A stretch of 64,000 nucleotides of DNA from Gammaproteobacteria bacterium. Its GTDB lineage: Bacteria > Pseudomonadota > Gammaproteobacteria > Pseudomonadales > Cellvibrionaceae. The notes beneath the pieces are model-generated. The model did no database searches and was not told where the DNA came from. It was given only the letters and a program-made list of their open reading frames with translations. Location: contig JAGKWY010000048.1 in assembly GCA_021151625.1 (NCBI GenBank), positions 1-64,000 on the forward strand. Direction: 5' to 3'. Position numbers and translations under genes: made by a program. Positions 9,672 to 18,040 of this stretch are shown piece after piece; the stretch's first letter is position 1; the number at the start of each line of letters is the position of its first letter.

Positions 9672-10415
9672 TTACGACATTTGCAAGAGCTGGGCAGAAG
9701 CCGCTGAATTTTCTTCAGCAGTCTTCATCACTTTTACCTGCATTTCATATTGACGAGCAAGACTTAAAATTTGGGTGAATTCTTCTACGGCATTAACGTT
9801 ACTGCCTTCATACATACCGCTACGCAACACCACCTCCGGCGCGGCCGGCGCATTCAAACCATCGCGTTGACGAAACAAACCGTCGTCGCCTTTTTCAATG
9901 GCTTTGATATCAGGATTTACTAATTTCAGTTGGCCAACTTGCACCATGGCCTCAGGCCCCTGCCCCAACCCCACAATAGAGATAGTGCCATCCGAGCCGA
10001 TTTGGACTTTTTCATTTTCAGGAATATTGATGGGCCCACCAGCGCTCAAAACCGGCAAACCATTGGCGGTGCGCAGCGTGCCGTTGGCATCTACCGCAAG
10101 GTTGCCAAAGCGGGTATAGGCTTCGGTACCGTCAGGTGCTTGCACAGCAATAAATCCGTTGCCCTGGATGGCAATATCGAGGGAATTATTGGTAGTAATC
10201 ATGGGACCGGATTCAAAGTTGGAGCGTGGCGATTCAGTCAGCGCGTAGGCGCGTGTGGGCTGACCCTCGCCGTAATACACACCCATACTGCGCGATTGCT
10301 CAAAGTCAGCGCGAAAACCACTGGTGCTCAGGTTTGCCAAATTGTTGGCGCGATTGGTCTGGGCCATCATGTTGTTCTTGGCACCGCTCATGGCGATAAA
10401 CAGGGCTCTGTCCAC
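9672..10415 (-). CDS. flgF: Flagellar proximal rod protein FlgF
   Basis: FlgF is a proximal rod subunit and the first gene of the flgFGHIJKL operon. It starts MDRALFIAMSGAKNNMMAQT and carries the rod signature RANNLANLSTSGFRADFEQS, the NSLDIAIQGNGFIAVQAPDG motif, and a C-terminal VEEFTQILSLARQYEMQVKV helix. Its 247 residues are normal. A sigma-54 promoter sits about 75 bases upstream at 10489-10503. Confidence 0.96.
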   Translation of the reverse strand: MDRALFIAMSGAKNNMMAQTNRANNLANLSTSGFRADFEQSRSMGVYYGEGQPTRAYALTESPRSNFESGPMITTNNSLDIAIQGNGFIAVQAPDGTEAYTRFGNLAVDANGTLRTANGLPVLSAGGPINIPENEKVQIGSDGTISIVGLGQGPEAMVQVGQLKLVNPDIKAIEKGDDGLFRQRDGLNAPAAPEVVLRSGMYEGSNVNAVEEFTQILSLARQYEMQVKVMKTAEENSAASAQLLQMS

Positions 10416-10488
10416 GATCTTTACTCCGATATCCAGCGCCAGTTAATAGCGCTAGTTTTTTGGCGAATTTGCCGTTATCGGGAGTTTT

Positions 10489-10503
10489 GCAAGAGCGGTG
10501 CCA
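10489..10503 (-). promoter_or_regulatory. Sigma-54 (RpoN) promoter for the flgFGHIJKL operon
   Basis: On the minus strand the site reads TGGCAC, five bases, then TTGC: an exact -24/-12 RpoN promoter core. It is 74 bases upstream of the flgF ATG and correctly oriented. In Pseudomonas-type flagellar hierarchies these operons are class III genes activated by FleQ/FleR with RpoN. Confidence 0.88.
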
Positions 10504-10560
10504 ATCTTTGGATGGGTTTTAATATGTTGAAAATAAAGGGGATTTTTACAACAGCACAAT

Positions 10561-10580
10561 GGGCGCAATGAATTGCGCCC
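10561..10580. repeat. 20-base palindrome, copy 1 of 3
   Basis: GGGCGCAAT-GA-ATTGCGCCC: 9-bp perfect arms with a 2-base centre, followed by CCTAC. The same architecture recurs at 10669-10688 and 10751-10770 within 210 bases, all between flgF and flgE. Looks like a small interspersed palindromic repeat (REP/MITE-like). Confidence 0.75.
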
Positions 10581-10606
10581 CCTACGAATGAAATCATCAA
10601 ATAGAA

Positions 10607-10636
10607 AGCGGCAAAGAGCTTCCGCTCTTTGCCGCT
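10607..10636. repeat. Perfect 13-bp hairpin between flgF and flgE
   Basis: AGCGGCAAAGAGC (10607-10619) and its exact complement (10624-10636) flank a TTCC loop. It is stable enough to act as a terminator or mRNA stabiliser at the end of flgBCDE, though no T-run follows in either direction. A degenerate, partly matching copy (AAAGCGGCAAAGG then TTCCGCT) lies at 15070-15093 upstream of flgB. Confidence 0.6.
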
Positions 10637-10668
10637 ATATGAACAAACCCTGCTGCTATTAATCGTAG

Positions 10669-10688
10669 GGGCGCAATTTATTGCGCCC
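10669..10688. repeat. 20-base palindrome, copy 2 of 3
   Basis: GGGCGCAAT-TT-ATTGCGCCC, preceded by GTAG and followed by TA. The arms are identical to copy 1 and only the central dinucleotide differs, as expected for a mobile or conserved palindromic element. Confidence 0.75.
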
Positions 10689-10750
10689 TATTTCTTTAGT
10701 CTTATTTGTTGCATTCATATTTTGTATAACATTGTGCGCGTTAAATCATT

Positions 10751-10770
10751 GGGCGTGATAAATCACGCCC
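10751..10770. repeat. 20-base palindrome, copy 3 of 3 (compensated arms)
   Basis: GGGCGTGAT-AA-ATCACGCCC followed by CTAC. Two positions per arm differ from copies 1 and 2, and both arms changed together, so pairing is kept. It lies 21 bases past the flgE stop on the minus strand and may contribute to 3'-end formation of the flgBCDE mRNA. Confidence 0.75.
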
Positions 10771-10791
10771 CTACATCACCGAAAATAATTA

Positions 10792-13218
10792 TTACCTTAA
10801 ATTAATAATGGTTTGGGTAGTCGCATTGGCAGTTTCAATGGTTTTCGCATTCGCCTGATAGTTGCGTTGCGCGATAATCAAATTCACCAACTGCTCGGAC
10901 AAATCCACGTTGGACTCCTCGATAGCACCAGCTGTGATATTACCCAACTGCGCCGAACCAGGAGCACCAATAATAGCTTCACCGGTTTCAAAGGTTTGTG
11001 CCCACATGGTATCGCCAACAGGTTTTAAACCATCGACACTGCTGAAGTTGGCCAGGGCTACCTGTCCTAACACTTGCGCCTCGCCGTTAGTGAAACGTGC
11101 AAACACAATACCGGTATTACTAATATCCAACCCCGCCAAACGCCCGGTTGCATAACCGTTTTGATCCAGTTGCTCAACCGCAAAGTCACCTTTGAACTGG
11201 GTACTGCCCGTTAAATCGATCAAAAAGTTGGAGCTGGCTGGTGGCTCGGCAACCGGTACGGTACCACCTTGCAATACGTTTAATGGGCCAAGTGCACCAA
11301 TCGGGTTACCGTCCTCTCCGAGCGGAGTCCAGTTCGAAATCAACATGGAATCCGTGGTAAAGGGGTCGATAGTACCGTCCGAATTAAAATGGACATTGAA
11401 CGATGCCATAGTAGCTTCAGTATTTTGTGGCGATGGCAAGGATGGATCTGGATCACCTACATTTTTACCATCGATTTGCACATACATAATCCAATGGTTC
11501 GGAGAGGTCTGCGGATCTGCCGGGTCATATTCTTGCTTAACAAAAAAGTGACGCATGGAATGCGCATTACCCAGGCTGTCATAAATTGTTGTAGTGGTTG
11601 CGTGGTTATAGGTTTTTTGATCGATAGGATTAAACGCGTTAATTGGTACAGGCGTAAAAAAGTTGGGCACATTAATTGAGCCAAACAGACTGCCGCCGAA
11701 TACAGGTACCGTAGGTGCACTGCTCTGAATGGAATAACCTTCTTGCATGGTTATTGTCACCGCACCACCAATTTTAATTGCATCGGTTGTATTGTTTACG
11801 ATTTGCGATGTGCCCTGATTGCCTTGAACTTCCGCAACACCACCTGCAGTATCAAAGGTAAACTCCAAATCTTTACCACTTGCAGATGTGATTTCCAGAT
11901 TGCCATCAGAATCCAGTGTTGCACTAATTCCCAATAAAGTTGATGAACTCAGCGCGTTGATCTCATCGCGCATTGCGGTCATGTCCGGCGCACCAGTTGA
12001 CGTCAGGTTGACGCCATTCAAACGGAACGAACCGTTATTAGTAAATACTTTTGGTGGTAGAGCCAGAGCATCTGACGCATATAAAACTGCCGTAGTGCGC
12101 GCGGTTGCAGAAACACCTGCTAATTTATTTAACTCAGACGCAGTTTCATCTGCGCTTGCACCGTATTTGCTGATGTACGGAACATCTTTTCCGTTCGGCC
12201 CGCGAATAGTCAGAGTGTGTGAACCATAATTATTGGTTACTTCCGGAATACCCGCATCATGCGCTGTTGCATGCGGTGTGCCGGCCGCAGTGCTTACAGC
12301 GGTTACAGCAGTCGTCAACGCGTTAGGATCTGAATTGGGAACATCAATTGTGACTGTCACGGTTGATGGAGTACCGGTGGCCAAATCGCGAAATTTCAAT
12401 TCATTCGTTGTATTGTCCGCGTAGGCTTCCACATTAACTGGACTGGCGGAGTCAAAGTTGGCGGAATTGATCAAAGTAGCCAACGCCGATAAAGATGTTG
12501 CAGACCCGGTATTCAAGGTTAAGTAAACACTGTCTGTTGCAAGGCTCACCGGATCTGTGCGCGATAAGGTAAACGCAGTAGTATTTGCCGCGCTAAAGGT
12601 CAGTGGAGTTGCAATCGCACCTAAATTCAAGGTGGTAGTAGTGGCAACTTTCGCCCCCAGTTGCGCTTCATTAATACCAGAACCATTAGTCGCAAAACGA
12701 GAACCAGTAGTCTCCAAAACCACTTCACTGGAATCCAGGTTAAATGATGCATTTACCCCTGTAGTTTGACGCGGTTCTTGCGAACTCACATCTACACGCA
12801 AATCACCCAAAATGCCGCTCACATTACCCGCATCATCTGCGGCAAAACCTTGCAGTAATGCACCAGTACCATTAACGATATAACCATCTTTATCCAAACC
12901 AAAAGTACCCGCGCGGGTAAACAAACGCTCGCCGTTTTTTTCTACCACAAAAAAGCCTTCGCCATTAACTGACAAATCCAATTCATTCTGGGTAAATTTC
13001 AAATTACCCTGAGTAAATTGTTGGCGAATATTCTGGATAGTCACACCACTACCCGGTGTATTTGAACCACCACCCAACAAGGTGCTCGTGTATACATCGC
13101 CAAATTCAGCGCGCGAAGTTTTAAAACCAATGGTACTGGCATTGGCGATATTGTTACCGGTCACTTGCAGATCAGTATTTGCTGCACGAATTCCGCTTAA
13201 CGCTGTATTGAACGACAT
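10792..13218 (-). CDS. flgE: Flagellar hook protein FlgE, enlarged
   Basis: FlgE polymerises into the hook. The N-terminus MSFNTALSGIRAANTDLQVT with NNIANASTIGFKTSRAEF is the hook/rod signature. The C-terminus, EQLVNLIIAQRNYQANAKTI, is the conserved D0 helix. The LSVNGEGFFVVEKNGERLFT stretch matches the FlgE/F/G core. At 808 residues it is about twice the usual 400-460. The added central part (about residues 190-520) includes a segment (about 333-518) resembling the FlgK insert in the same locus. The gene closes flgBCDE, 54 bases after flgD, and is followed by a palindrome-rich gap. Confidence 0.95.
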   Translation of the reverse strand: MSFNTALSGIRAANTDLQVTGNNIANASTIGFKTSRAEFGDVYTSTLLGGGSNTPGSGVTIQNIRQQFTQGNLKFTQNELDLSVNGEGFFVVEKNGERLFTRAGTFGLDKDGYIVNGTGALLQGFAADDAGNVSGILGDLRVDVSSQEPRQTTGVNASFNLDSSEVVLETTGSRFATNGSGINEAQLGAKVATTTTLNLGAIATPLTFSAANTTAFTLSRTDPVSLATDSVYLTLNTGSATSLSALATLINSANFDSASPVNVEAYADNTTNELKFRDLATGTPSTVTVTIDVPNSDPNALTTAVTAVSTAAGTPHATAHDAGIPEVTNNYGSHTLTIRGPNGKDVPYISKYGASADETASELNKLAGVSATARTTAVLYASDALALPPKVFTNNGSFRLNGVNLTSTGAPDMTAMRDEINALSSSTLLGISATLDSDGNLEITSASGKDLEFTFDTAGGVAEVQGNQGTSQIVNNTTDAIKIGGAVTITMQEGYSIQSSAPTVPVFGGSLFGSINVPNFFTPVPINAFNPIDQKTYNHATTTTIYDSLGNAHSMRHFFVKQEYDPADPQTSPNHWIMYVQIDGKNVGDPDPSLPSPQNTEATMASFNVHFNSDGTIDPFTTDSMLISNWTPLGEDGNPIGALGPLNVLQGGTVPVAEPPASSNFLIDLTGSTQFKGDFAVEQLDQNGYATGRLAGLDISNTGIVFARFTNGEAQVLGQVALANFSSVDGLKPVGDTMWAQTFETGEAIIGAPGSAQLGNITAGAIEESNVDLSEQLVNLIIAQRNYQANAKTIETANATTQTIINLR

Positions 13219-13272
13219 ATTACACCTCGACCATAGGGACTAATGGCTGAAAAATTTTAACTACGACAAGCA

Positions 13273-13977
13273 TTAATTAAATTGTTTTACTTTGCTGGCT
13301 TCAACAGCGCCAACACCAGCAAGGTTCAAAATCAAAGTACCGTTTTCACCGATAGTTACACTGTTTACATTGGCGCTCAGCGATGTTTTCAAGGCTTCAT
13401 TCTTACCATTTTGATCAGCGGTAATTTCGAATTTATATTCGCCCGCCGCCGCCGCTTCATCACCAGCTTCCCAATCCAGCAGCTCTCCATTCACTTCCAG
13501 ATTTTGGCCATCCCAACGGAATACCATTTCACCTTGAGACACTTCACCAACTGGAATTTTTTGAACCAGCGCACCATTTTCATCATAAATATTGATTTTC
13601 AAATTTTTAGTTGAATAGGCTAAATCAGCACTTCCTGAAACAATGCCGCCTTTCGTTAAGGTGCTCTTGTCAGACTCTACCGTCACACTGCGCCCAACCA
13701 ATGACGACGCCTGCAACGCGTTATTGGACATAAAACTATTAAACGTTTTATTCAAACGTTCCAAACCTTCCACAGAGCTAAATTGCGCAAGCTGTGCAAC
13801 AAATTCGCTGTTATCCTGTGGACTCAATGGGTTCTGATTGTTCATTTGCGTAATCATCAGTTCCAGAAACGCAGCCTGACCCAACTCATTGTTATTCTTC
13901 TTGGTTTCTGTTTTTTTGTTGATGCTCAGGTTATCAGTAACGCTGGAACTACTTGTTGTACTGCCGACAGTAGACAT
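13273..13977 (-). CDS. flgD: Flagellar hook cap / assembly protein FlgD
   Basis: FlgD is the temporary scaffold at the tip of the growing hook. The conserved N-terminal motif FLELMITQMNNQNPLSPQDN is followed by SEFVAQLAQFSSVEGLERLN. The C-terminal half has the FlgD Ig-like/FlgD-tudor regions (NLKINIYDENGALV, WDGQNLEVNG, GEYKFEITADQNGK). Its 234 residues are normal. The first 30 residues are Ser/Thr/Lys-rich and probably act as export signal. It sits 19 bases after flgC. Confidence 0.95.
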   Translation of the reverse strand: MSTVGSTTSSSSVTDNLSINKKTETKKNNNELGQAAFLELMITQMNNQNPLSPQDNSEFVAQLAQFSSVEGLERLNKTFNSFMSNNALQASSLVGRSVTVESDKSTLTKGGIVSGSADLAYSTKNLKINIYDENGALVQKIPVGEVSQGEMVFRWDGQNLEVNGELLDWEAGDEAAAAGEYKFEITADQNGKNEALKTSLSANVNSVTIGENGTLILNLAGVGAVEASKVKQFN

Positions 13978-13996
13978 AATATTTCTCCCTCGCTAA

Positions 13997-14446
13997 TTAC
14001 TGACCCAGGGTCAATACACGTTGAACCATTTGTTTGGCCGAATTCATCACTTCAACATTCATTTGAAATGCACGTGATGAAGCAATCATGTTGGCCATTT
14101 CTTCCACCGGATTTACATTCGGGTAATACACATAACCCTGCTCATCGGCTTTAGGATGATCCGGCTCATAACGGCGTTGCAAGGGCGCATCACTTTCAAC
14201 AATACCCAGCACCTGCACACCAGCGGCGGCATCCACTTCGTTATCGTTATAGGTGCCTTCTACAACACTGTCGCGCATGGCCTGCTGCTGTATTGCTGCA
14301 AACACCGGCTGACGGCTGCGATAGACTTCATCCACACTGGAACTGGCAGATTGAGCATTTGCCAGGTTGCTGGCGGTAGTGTTCAAACGCAAACTCTGTG
14401 CGTTCATACCGGTACCAGCGATATCAAAAATATTTCCAAGTGCCAT
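13997..14446 (-). CDS. flgC: Flagellar proximal rod protein FlgC
   Basis: FlgC is a proximal rod subunit. It starts MALGNIFDIAGTGMNAQSLR, has the rod signature LNTTASNLANAQSASSSVDE, and ends with EEMANMIASSRAFQMNVEVM. Its 149 residues are typical. It is the second gene of flgBCDE. Confidence 0.96.
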   Translation of the reverse strand: MALGNIFDIAGTGMNAQSLRLNTTASNLANAQSASSSVDEVYRSRQPVFAAIQQQAMRDSVVEGTYNDNEVDAAAGVQVLGIVESDAPLQRRYEPDHPKADEQGYVYYPNVNPVEEMANMIASSRAFQMNVEVMNSAKQMVQRVLTLGQ

Positions 14447-14506
14447 GATCAGTTACCTATTTCATTCCGACGAAAAGTCGTTCCGGTGAATGATAAAAAC
14501 GAAAAA

Positions 14507-14905
14507 TTATTCACCGCGAATTGCACTGCGCAACCCGGTAAATTTGCTGTTCAAAAATTGAAAACTGGCTTGAAAAGCCAAGGCGTTTTTCATGTATTCT
14601 GCGTGTTCGATTTGATCTTCTACGGTATTGCCATCAATAGACGGTTGTTGCGGGGTGCGATATAACACATCACCTTCAGCGGTATCGAAACCCTGCGCAT
14701 CTATATGGCGATCCTGGGTTGTGGACATATCAAACCCGGATGAACTCATTTTTTGTTGCAGCGCCTGCTTAAAATCCAGGTCTTTGGCTTTGAAATTGGG
14801 AGTGTCGATATTGGCGAGGTTATTGGCTAATACCGATGCACGCTCAGAGCGAAAGTGCAGCGCAGTTTCATGAATTCCCAAGGCTTTATCGAAGGAGATA
14901 GACAT
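14507..14905 (-). CDS. flgB: Flagellar proximal rod protein FlgB
   Basis: FlgB is the innermost rod subunit and the first gene of flgBCDE. The ATG at 14905 (MSISFDKALGIHETALHFRS) was preferred over a TTG three codons upstream. The rod signature RASVLANNLANIDTPNFKAK is clear, as is the C-terminal EYMKNALAFQASFQFLNSKF. Its length, about 132 residues, is normal. A sigma-54 promoter lies 70 bases upstream. Confidence 0.95.
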   Translation of the reverse strand: MSISFDKALGIHETALHFRSERASVLANNLANIDTPNFKAKDLDFKQALQQKMSSSGFDMSTTQDRHIDAQGFDTAEGDVLYRTPQQPSIDGNTVEDQIEHAEYMKNALAFQASFQFLNSKFTGLRSAIRGE

Positions 14906-14974
14906 AATCAGCAACCCGGTGATTGGTAAGGTGGCAAATTGGTTCAGCCACTTTTTACAGTTACCAACACCAAA

Positions 14975-14989
14975 GCAACCCCTGTGCCA
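14975..14989 (-). promoter_or_regulatory. Sigma-54 (RpoN) promoter for the flgBCDE operon
   Basis: On the minus strand it reads TGGCAC, AGGGG, TTGC followed by TTT, a perfect -24/-12 element. It lies 70 bases upstream of the flgB ATG and inside the 268-base flgB-cheR gap, whose remaining content is AT-rich sequence, a partial GCGGCAAAG repeat and the cheR terminator. Confidence 0.9.
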
Positions 14990-15128
14990 ATCGCCAAAAT
15001 ATTATCTATCCAATTGTTTTATATGAAATTTTTCTTCTCAATAAGTAGCCGTGCAAAAAGCGGCAAATACAAAGCGGCAAAGGCTTTCCGCTCCTGTTCC
15101 TTAGCTGCATAGAGGGAGACACAAACAA

Positions 15129-15153
15129 AAATGCCCGCATAAGGCGGGCATTT
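15129..15153 (-). terminator. Intrinsic terminator of cheV-cheR
   Basis: AAATGCCCGC and GCGGGCATTT form a 10-bp stem with a 5-base loop. On the minus strand the stem runs into a TTTTT tract, so this is a good factor-independent terminator 20 bases after the cheR stop. Confidence 0.85.
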
Positions 15154-15173
15154 GGGTGAATAGAATAGATGGG

Positions 15174-16052
15174 TTAAATCGCTTTATAGAGAATACCAGG
15201 CTCACAGCGTACCATTTCAAATAGATCTGCTGCACCCGCCAGCCCTTCAGAAGAGCCGAGAAACAATAAGCCTTGTGGCTTTAATGAAGCGTGTATTTTT
15301 TGCAGGATTTGTCGCTTTAAATCAGCATTAAAATAAATCAACACGTTGCGGCAAAAAACGATATCGAACTTGCCAAGGGCTGCGTAGGAGTCCATCAAGT
15401 TGAGCGAGCGAAAATCAATTCGCTCTTTCACAAAGCTTTTTACCCGCCACATAGCCGGATTAGGGTTATCAAAATAACGCTCCAGACGATCTGCCGACAA
15501 GCCGCGCATCACCGACAATTTATCGTACTCGCCGCGCTTTGCCTGATCCAACACCGTAGAGGATAAATCCGTCGCCACAATTTGTACTGCGCGCGGCAAA
15601 TTGCCCATCGCCTGCCGTTTATATTCCTCGACCATCATGCTGATAGAGTAAGGCTCCTGACCGGAAGAGCAGGCAGCAGACCAGACACGCACAGGCCCAA
15701 ACATGCGATTATTCGGCACCATTAATTGCGGCAACAAAGTATTTTTTAAATGGTCGTAGGGATAGTTATCGCGAAACCAGAAAGTTTCATTAGTGGTCAT
15801 TGAGTCTATGACCTGATCTTTCAACTTGCGATTAAAACCTTGCTTTAACACCTTCACCAACTCCCCAAAGGAAGCGATATTGTTTTCTTCCAATATACGG
15901 CGAATGCGATTGGTAACCAGATACTGCTTGTTATCGCCCAATGAAATTCCACAGGCGTCTTCAAGAAATTGACGAAACTGATCAAACTCTTGCTGATCCA
16001 GATTATCTCGACCAGCAGCGGGTTTGGCGAAAGGCGAATCTTTATTAATCAT
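15174..16052 (-). CDS. cheR: Chemotaxis receptor methyltransferase CheR
   Basis: CheR transfers methyl groups from SAM to glutamates on chemoreceptors, resetting their signalling state. The N-terminal helical domain (about residues 20-90) includes NRIRRILEENNIASFGELV. The SAM-binding domain has RVWSAACSSGQEPYSISMM (motif I), IVATDLSSTVLDQAKRGEY (the Asp that holds the ribose) and FDIVFCRNVLIYF. At 292 residues it is slightly longer than the common 275 because of an N-terminal Lys/Asp-rich tail. It follows cheV by 46 bases, a pairing seen in Pseudomonas beside flgB. Confidence 0.96.
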   Translation of the reverse strand: MINKDSPFAKPAAGRDNLDQQEFDQFRQFLEDACGISLGDNKQYLVTNRIRRILEENNIASFGELVKVLKQGFNRKLKDQVIDSMTTNETFWFRDNYPYDHLKNTLLPQLMVPNNRMFGPVRVWSAACSSGQEPYSISMMVEEYKRQAMGNLPRAVQIVATDLSSTVLDQAKRGEYDKLSVMRGLSADRLERYFDNPNPAMWRVKSFVKERIDFRSLNLMDSYAALGKFDIVFCRNVLIYFNADLKRQILQKIHASLKPQGLLFLGSSEGLAGAADLFEMVRCEPGILYKAI

Positions 16053-16098
16053 AACAACTCAACACAACTCATAACCGCACTCCCCTGCGCTGTTTCCG

Positions 16099-17055
16099 TT
16101 AAGCCTGCTCCGGCGGCAGGAGACTTTCACCGGTAATTGCCAACACACGGTCGTTTACACGTTTAGCCAACTCATCCGGGTGGAACTTTGCCAAAAAGTC
16201 ATCGGCACCCACTTTGCGCACCATAGCTTCATTAAATACGCCACTCAGCGACGTGTGCAGAACGATGTGTAATTTTTTGAGCTGCGGATGATTGCGAACT
16301 TCTGCCGTAAAGGTGTAACCATCCATTTCAGGCATTTCAATATCGCAAATGATCATGATAAGTTCGGCGTAAGGATCTTTACCCTCCTTCATTAAATCTT
16401 GCAGATAGTTAAACCCTTCAGCACCATCTTTCTTCAGCGTGGTACGAATTCCCATCCCCTCAACAACACGCTGAATTTGTTTGCGCGCAATGGTGGAGTC
16501 ATCAATGATCAACACATGTTTTTGCACCACGCGATCAGCAATACCATCCTCAATAACGCCCGCACTGACTTCTTCGCGCGGAGGCGCAACCTCAGCGAGA
16601 ATTTTTTCAACATCGATAATCTCTACCAACTGGCCATCAACCTGGGTAACTGCGGTCAGGTAATGCTCTTTGCCAGCACCTTTGGGCGGAGGATGAATAT
16701 CGCCCCAGTTCATATTCACAATGCGCTCAACAGAGCGCACCAAAAAACCCTGGGCAGTGCGATTGTATTCAGTAATGATCACAAAGCAGCTTTCAATATC
16801 CGGCAACTCGCGGCGACCAATTGCCAGGTTCATATCCATAATCGGCAAGGTTCCGCCGCGAATATGCGCCACACCGCGCACCACTGAGCTGCGCCCTGGA
16901 ATCGCATTCAACTGCGGACACTGCAGGACTTCTTTCACCTTGAAAACATTGATGCCATACAACTGCTGGCCACCAAGGCGAAATAACAGGAGTTCAAGAC
17001 GGTTTTGACCAACCAACTGGGTGCGCTGATTGACACTATCCATTACGCCGGCCAT
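16099..17055 (-). CDS. cheV: Chemotaxis coupling/phosphoacceptor protein CheV
   Basis: CheV joins a CheW-like coupling domain (about residues 15-165) to a response-regulator receiver domain (about 180-305). The CheW part includes LFRLGGQQLYGINVFKVKEV and VRGVAHIRGGTLPIMDMN. The receiver has LIIDDSTIARKQI (acidic pocket), CDIEMPEMDGY (phosphorylated Asp), the HTSLSG Thr/Ser switch and the conserved Lys in FLAKFHP. All phosphotransfer residues are intact. It couples receptors to CheA and may act as a phosphate sink during adaptation. It is divergently arranged with flgA. Confidence 0.95.
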   Translation of the reverse strand: MAGVMDSVNQRTQLVGQNRLELLLFRLGGQQLYGINVFKVKEVLQCPQLNAIPGRSSVVRGVAHIRGGTLPIMDMNLAIGRRELPDIESCFVIITEYNRTAQGFLVRSVERIVNMNWGDIHPPPKGAGKEHYLTAVTQVDGQLVEIIDVEKILAEVAPPREEVSAGVIEDGIADRVVQKHVLIIDDSTIARKQIQRVVEGMGIRTTLKKDGAEGFNYLQDLMKEGKDPYAELIMIICDIEMPEMDGYTFTAEVRNHPQLKKLHIVLHTSLSGVFNEAMVRKVGADDFLAKFHPDELAKRVNDRVLAITGESLLPPEQA

Positions 17056-17126
17056 GCAATTACCTCATTTCTTATCCAGTCGCTTATATAAGGAAGATTT
17101 GCTCGCTTCAGTTACCGCCGATATTA

Positions 17127-17141
17127 CGGCACAGTATTTGC
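17127..17141 (+). promoter_or_regulatory. Sigma-54 promoter upstream of flgA
   Basis: CGGCAC, AGTAT, TTGC then TTT: one mismatch from the RpoN core. It is about 110 bases upstream of the flgA reading frame and points into it, showing the flgA promoter is still present although the 5' part of the gene looks damaged. Confidence 0.7.
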
Positions 17142-17240
17142 TTTGATGCGTATAGAACAGCTTAGCGGCAAAAAAGTGTCAGACTTTAGTCGTTAACTAC
17201 CCGATTACGGCTGACCTCAGGTTCATAACCTTGAGGATAG

Positions 17241-17864
17241 GACAAAATATGGAACTTCCTGGATGTAGCCAATTTTCTGGCAAAGGAATACGGGCAAATT
17301 CCTCATGAGCGCATAGATATTAATGTTGGCAATCTGGATGGGCGTTTACGCCTGGGGCAATGCCCGGTGCCAGTAAATTTCAGTGCGCAAGATCAAATCG
17401 GCCTGGGTGGCAATATCAGCGTTAAAGCGCAATGCTCAAGCCAAATTGCGTGGACCGTTCATGTGCCAGCCCAGGTAATGATTTATCGGGAAATACCTGT
17501 TGCCGCCCAGGATATTAGCCGCGGCCAATCGTTAACTGAACAGCATTTTAGTAGCGCCCTGATGAATATCAGTAGCATCCGCCAAGGCTTTGCCGATACA
17601 CCTCAAGCCATTATTGGCCGGGAAGCAAAACGCAATATCGGGAAGGGCGAAGTATTTAAAACTGCGCAATTAGACTCGCCCACCACCATCAGGCGCGGTG
17701 AACTGGTGACACTCGAGTCGATTGCAGGCTCGATAAAAGTCAGCAGTTCAGGGACCGCTATGAGCGACGGCCGTCTGGGGCAAAAAATCCGTGTCAAAAA
17801 TGGCTCTTCTGAACGGGTTATTTCAGGCGTGGTTAAAGGCCAGGGTTTGGTACAGACGCTCTAG
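17241..17864 (+). pseudogene. flgA: FlgA, P-ring assembly chaperone, 5' end lost
   Basis: FlgA is a periplasmic chaperone for FlgI P-ring assembly and needs a Sec signal peptide. The frame is FlgA-like from about 17250 (FLDVANFLAKEYGQIPHERI, then NVGNLDGRLRLGQC) to the C-terminal SAF-like domain (REIPVAAQDISRGQSL, the VFKTAQLDSPTTIRRGELVT stretch, GLGQKI-type RLGQKIRVKN). No ATG, TTG or signal peptide is available in frame: a TAG at 17238 closes it, and the first usable in-frame start is GTG at 17367, inside the conserved domain. A good ribosome site (GAGG at 17233-17236) and an ATG at 17249 exist but are out of frame. About 35-60 N-terminal residues appear lost. A GTG-started cytoplasmic 165-residue product is possible but would not reach the periplasm. 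Confidence 0.7.
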
Positions 17865-17913
17865 TGAATGACGGGTAACGCCCTGAATGATGAAAGTTTT
17901 TTAAAAATGTTGC

Positions 17914-17940
17914 TAAAGTTAAGCGGACTACAGCCGATAA
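17914..17940 (+). promoter_or_regulatory. Sigma-28 (FliA) promoter for flgMN
   Basis: TAAAGTTA, 11 bases, GCCGATAA: essentially the FliA consensus. It lies 100 bases before flgM, so the anti-sigma factor is made under control of its own target sigma, the classic feedback. The intervening leader is otherwise unremarkable. Confidence 0.92.
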
Positions 17941-18040
17941 GCTGGCTAGGGAGGCTCTAAGCAGGGCTTTCCAAGGTGTCCCGACATAGCAACCGAGACA
18001 TGTTTGTACAAATCGCCCGAGGGCGAACAGGGGAAAACAG

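Noticed and set aside
17249..17310. ATG with a good ribosome site before flgA
   Set aside because: Its frame encodes about 20 residues and stops; it is out of frame with FlgA and has no signal-peptide character.
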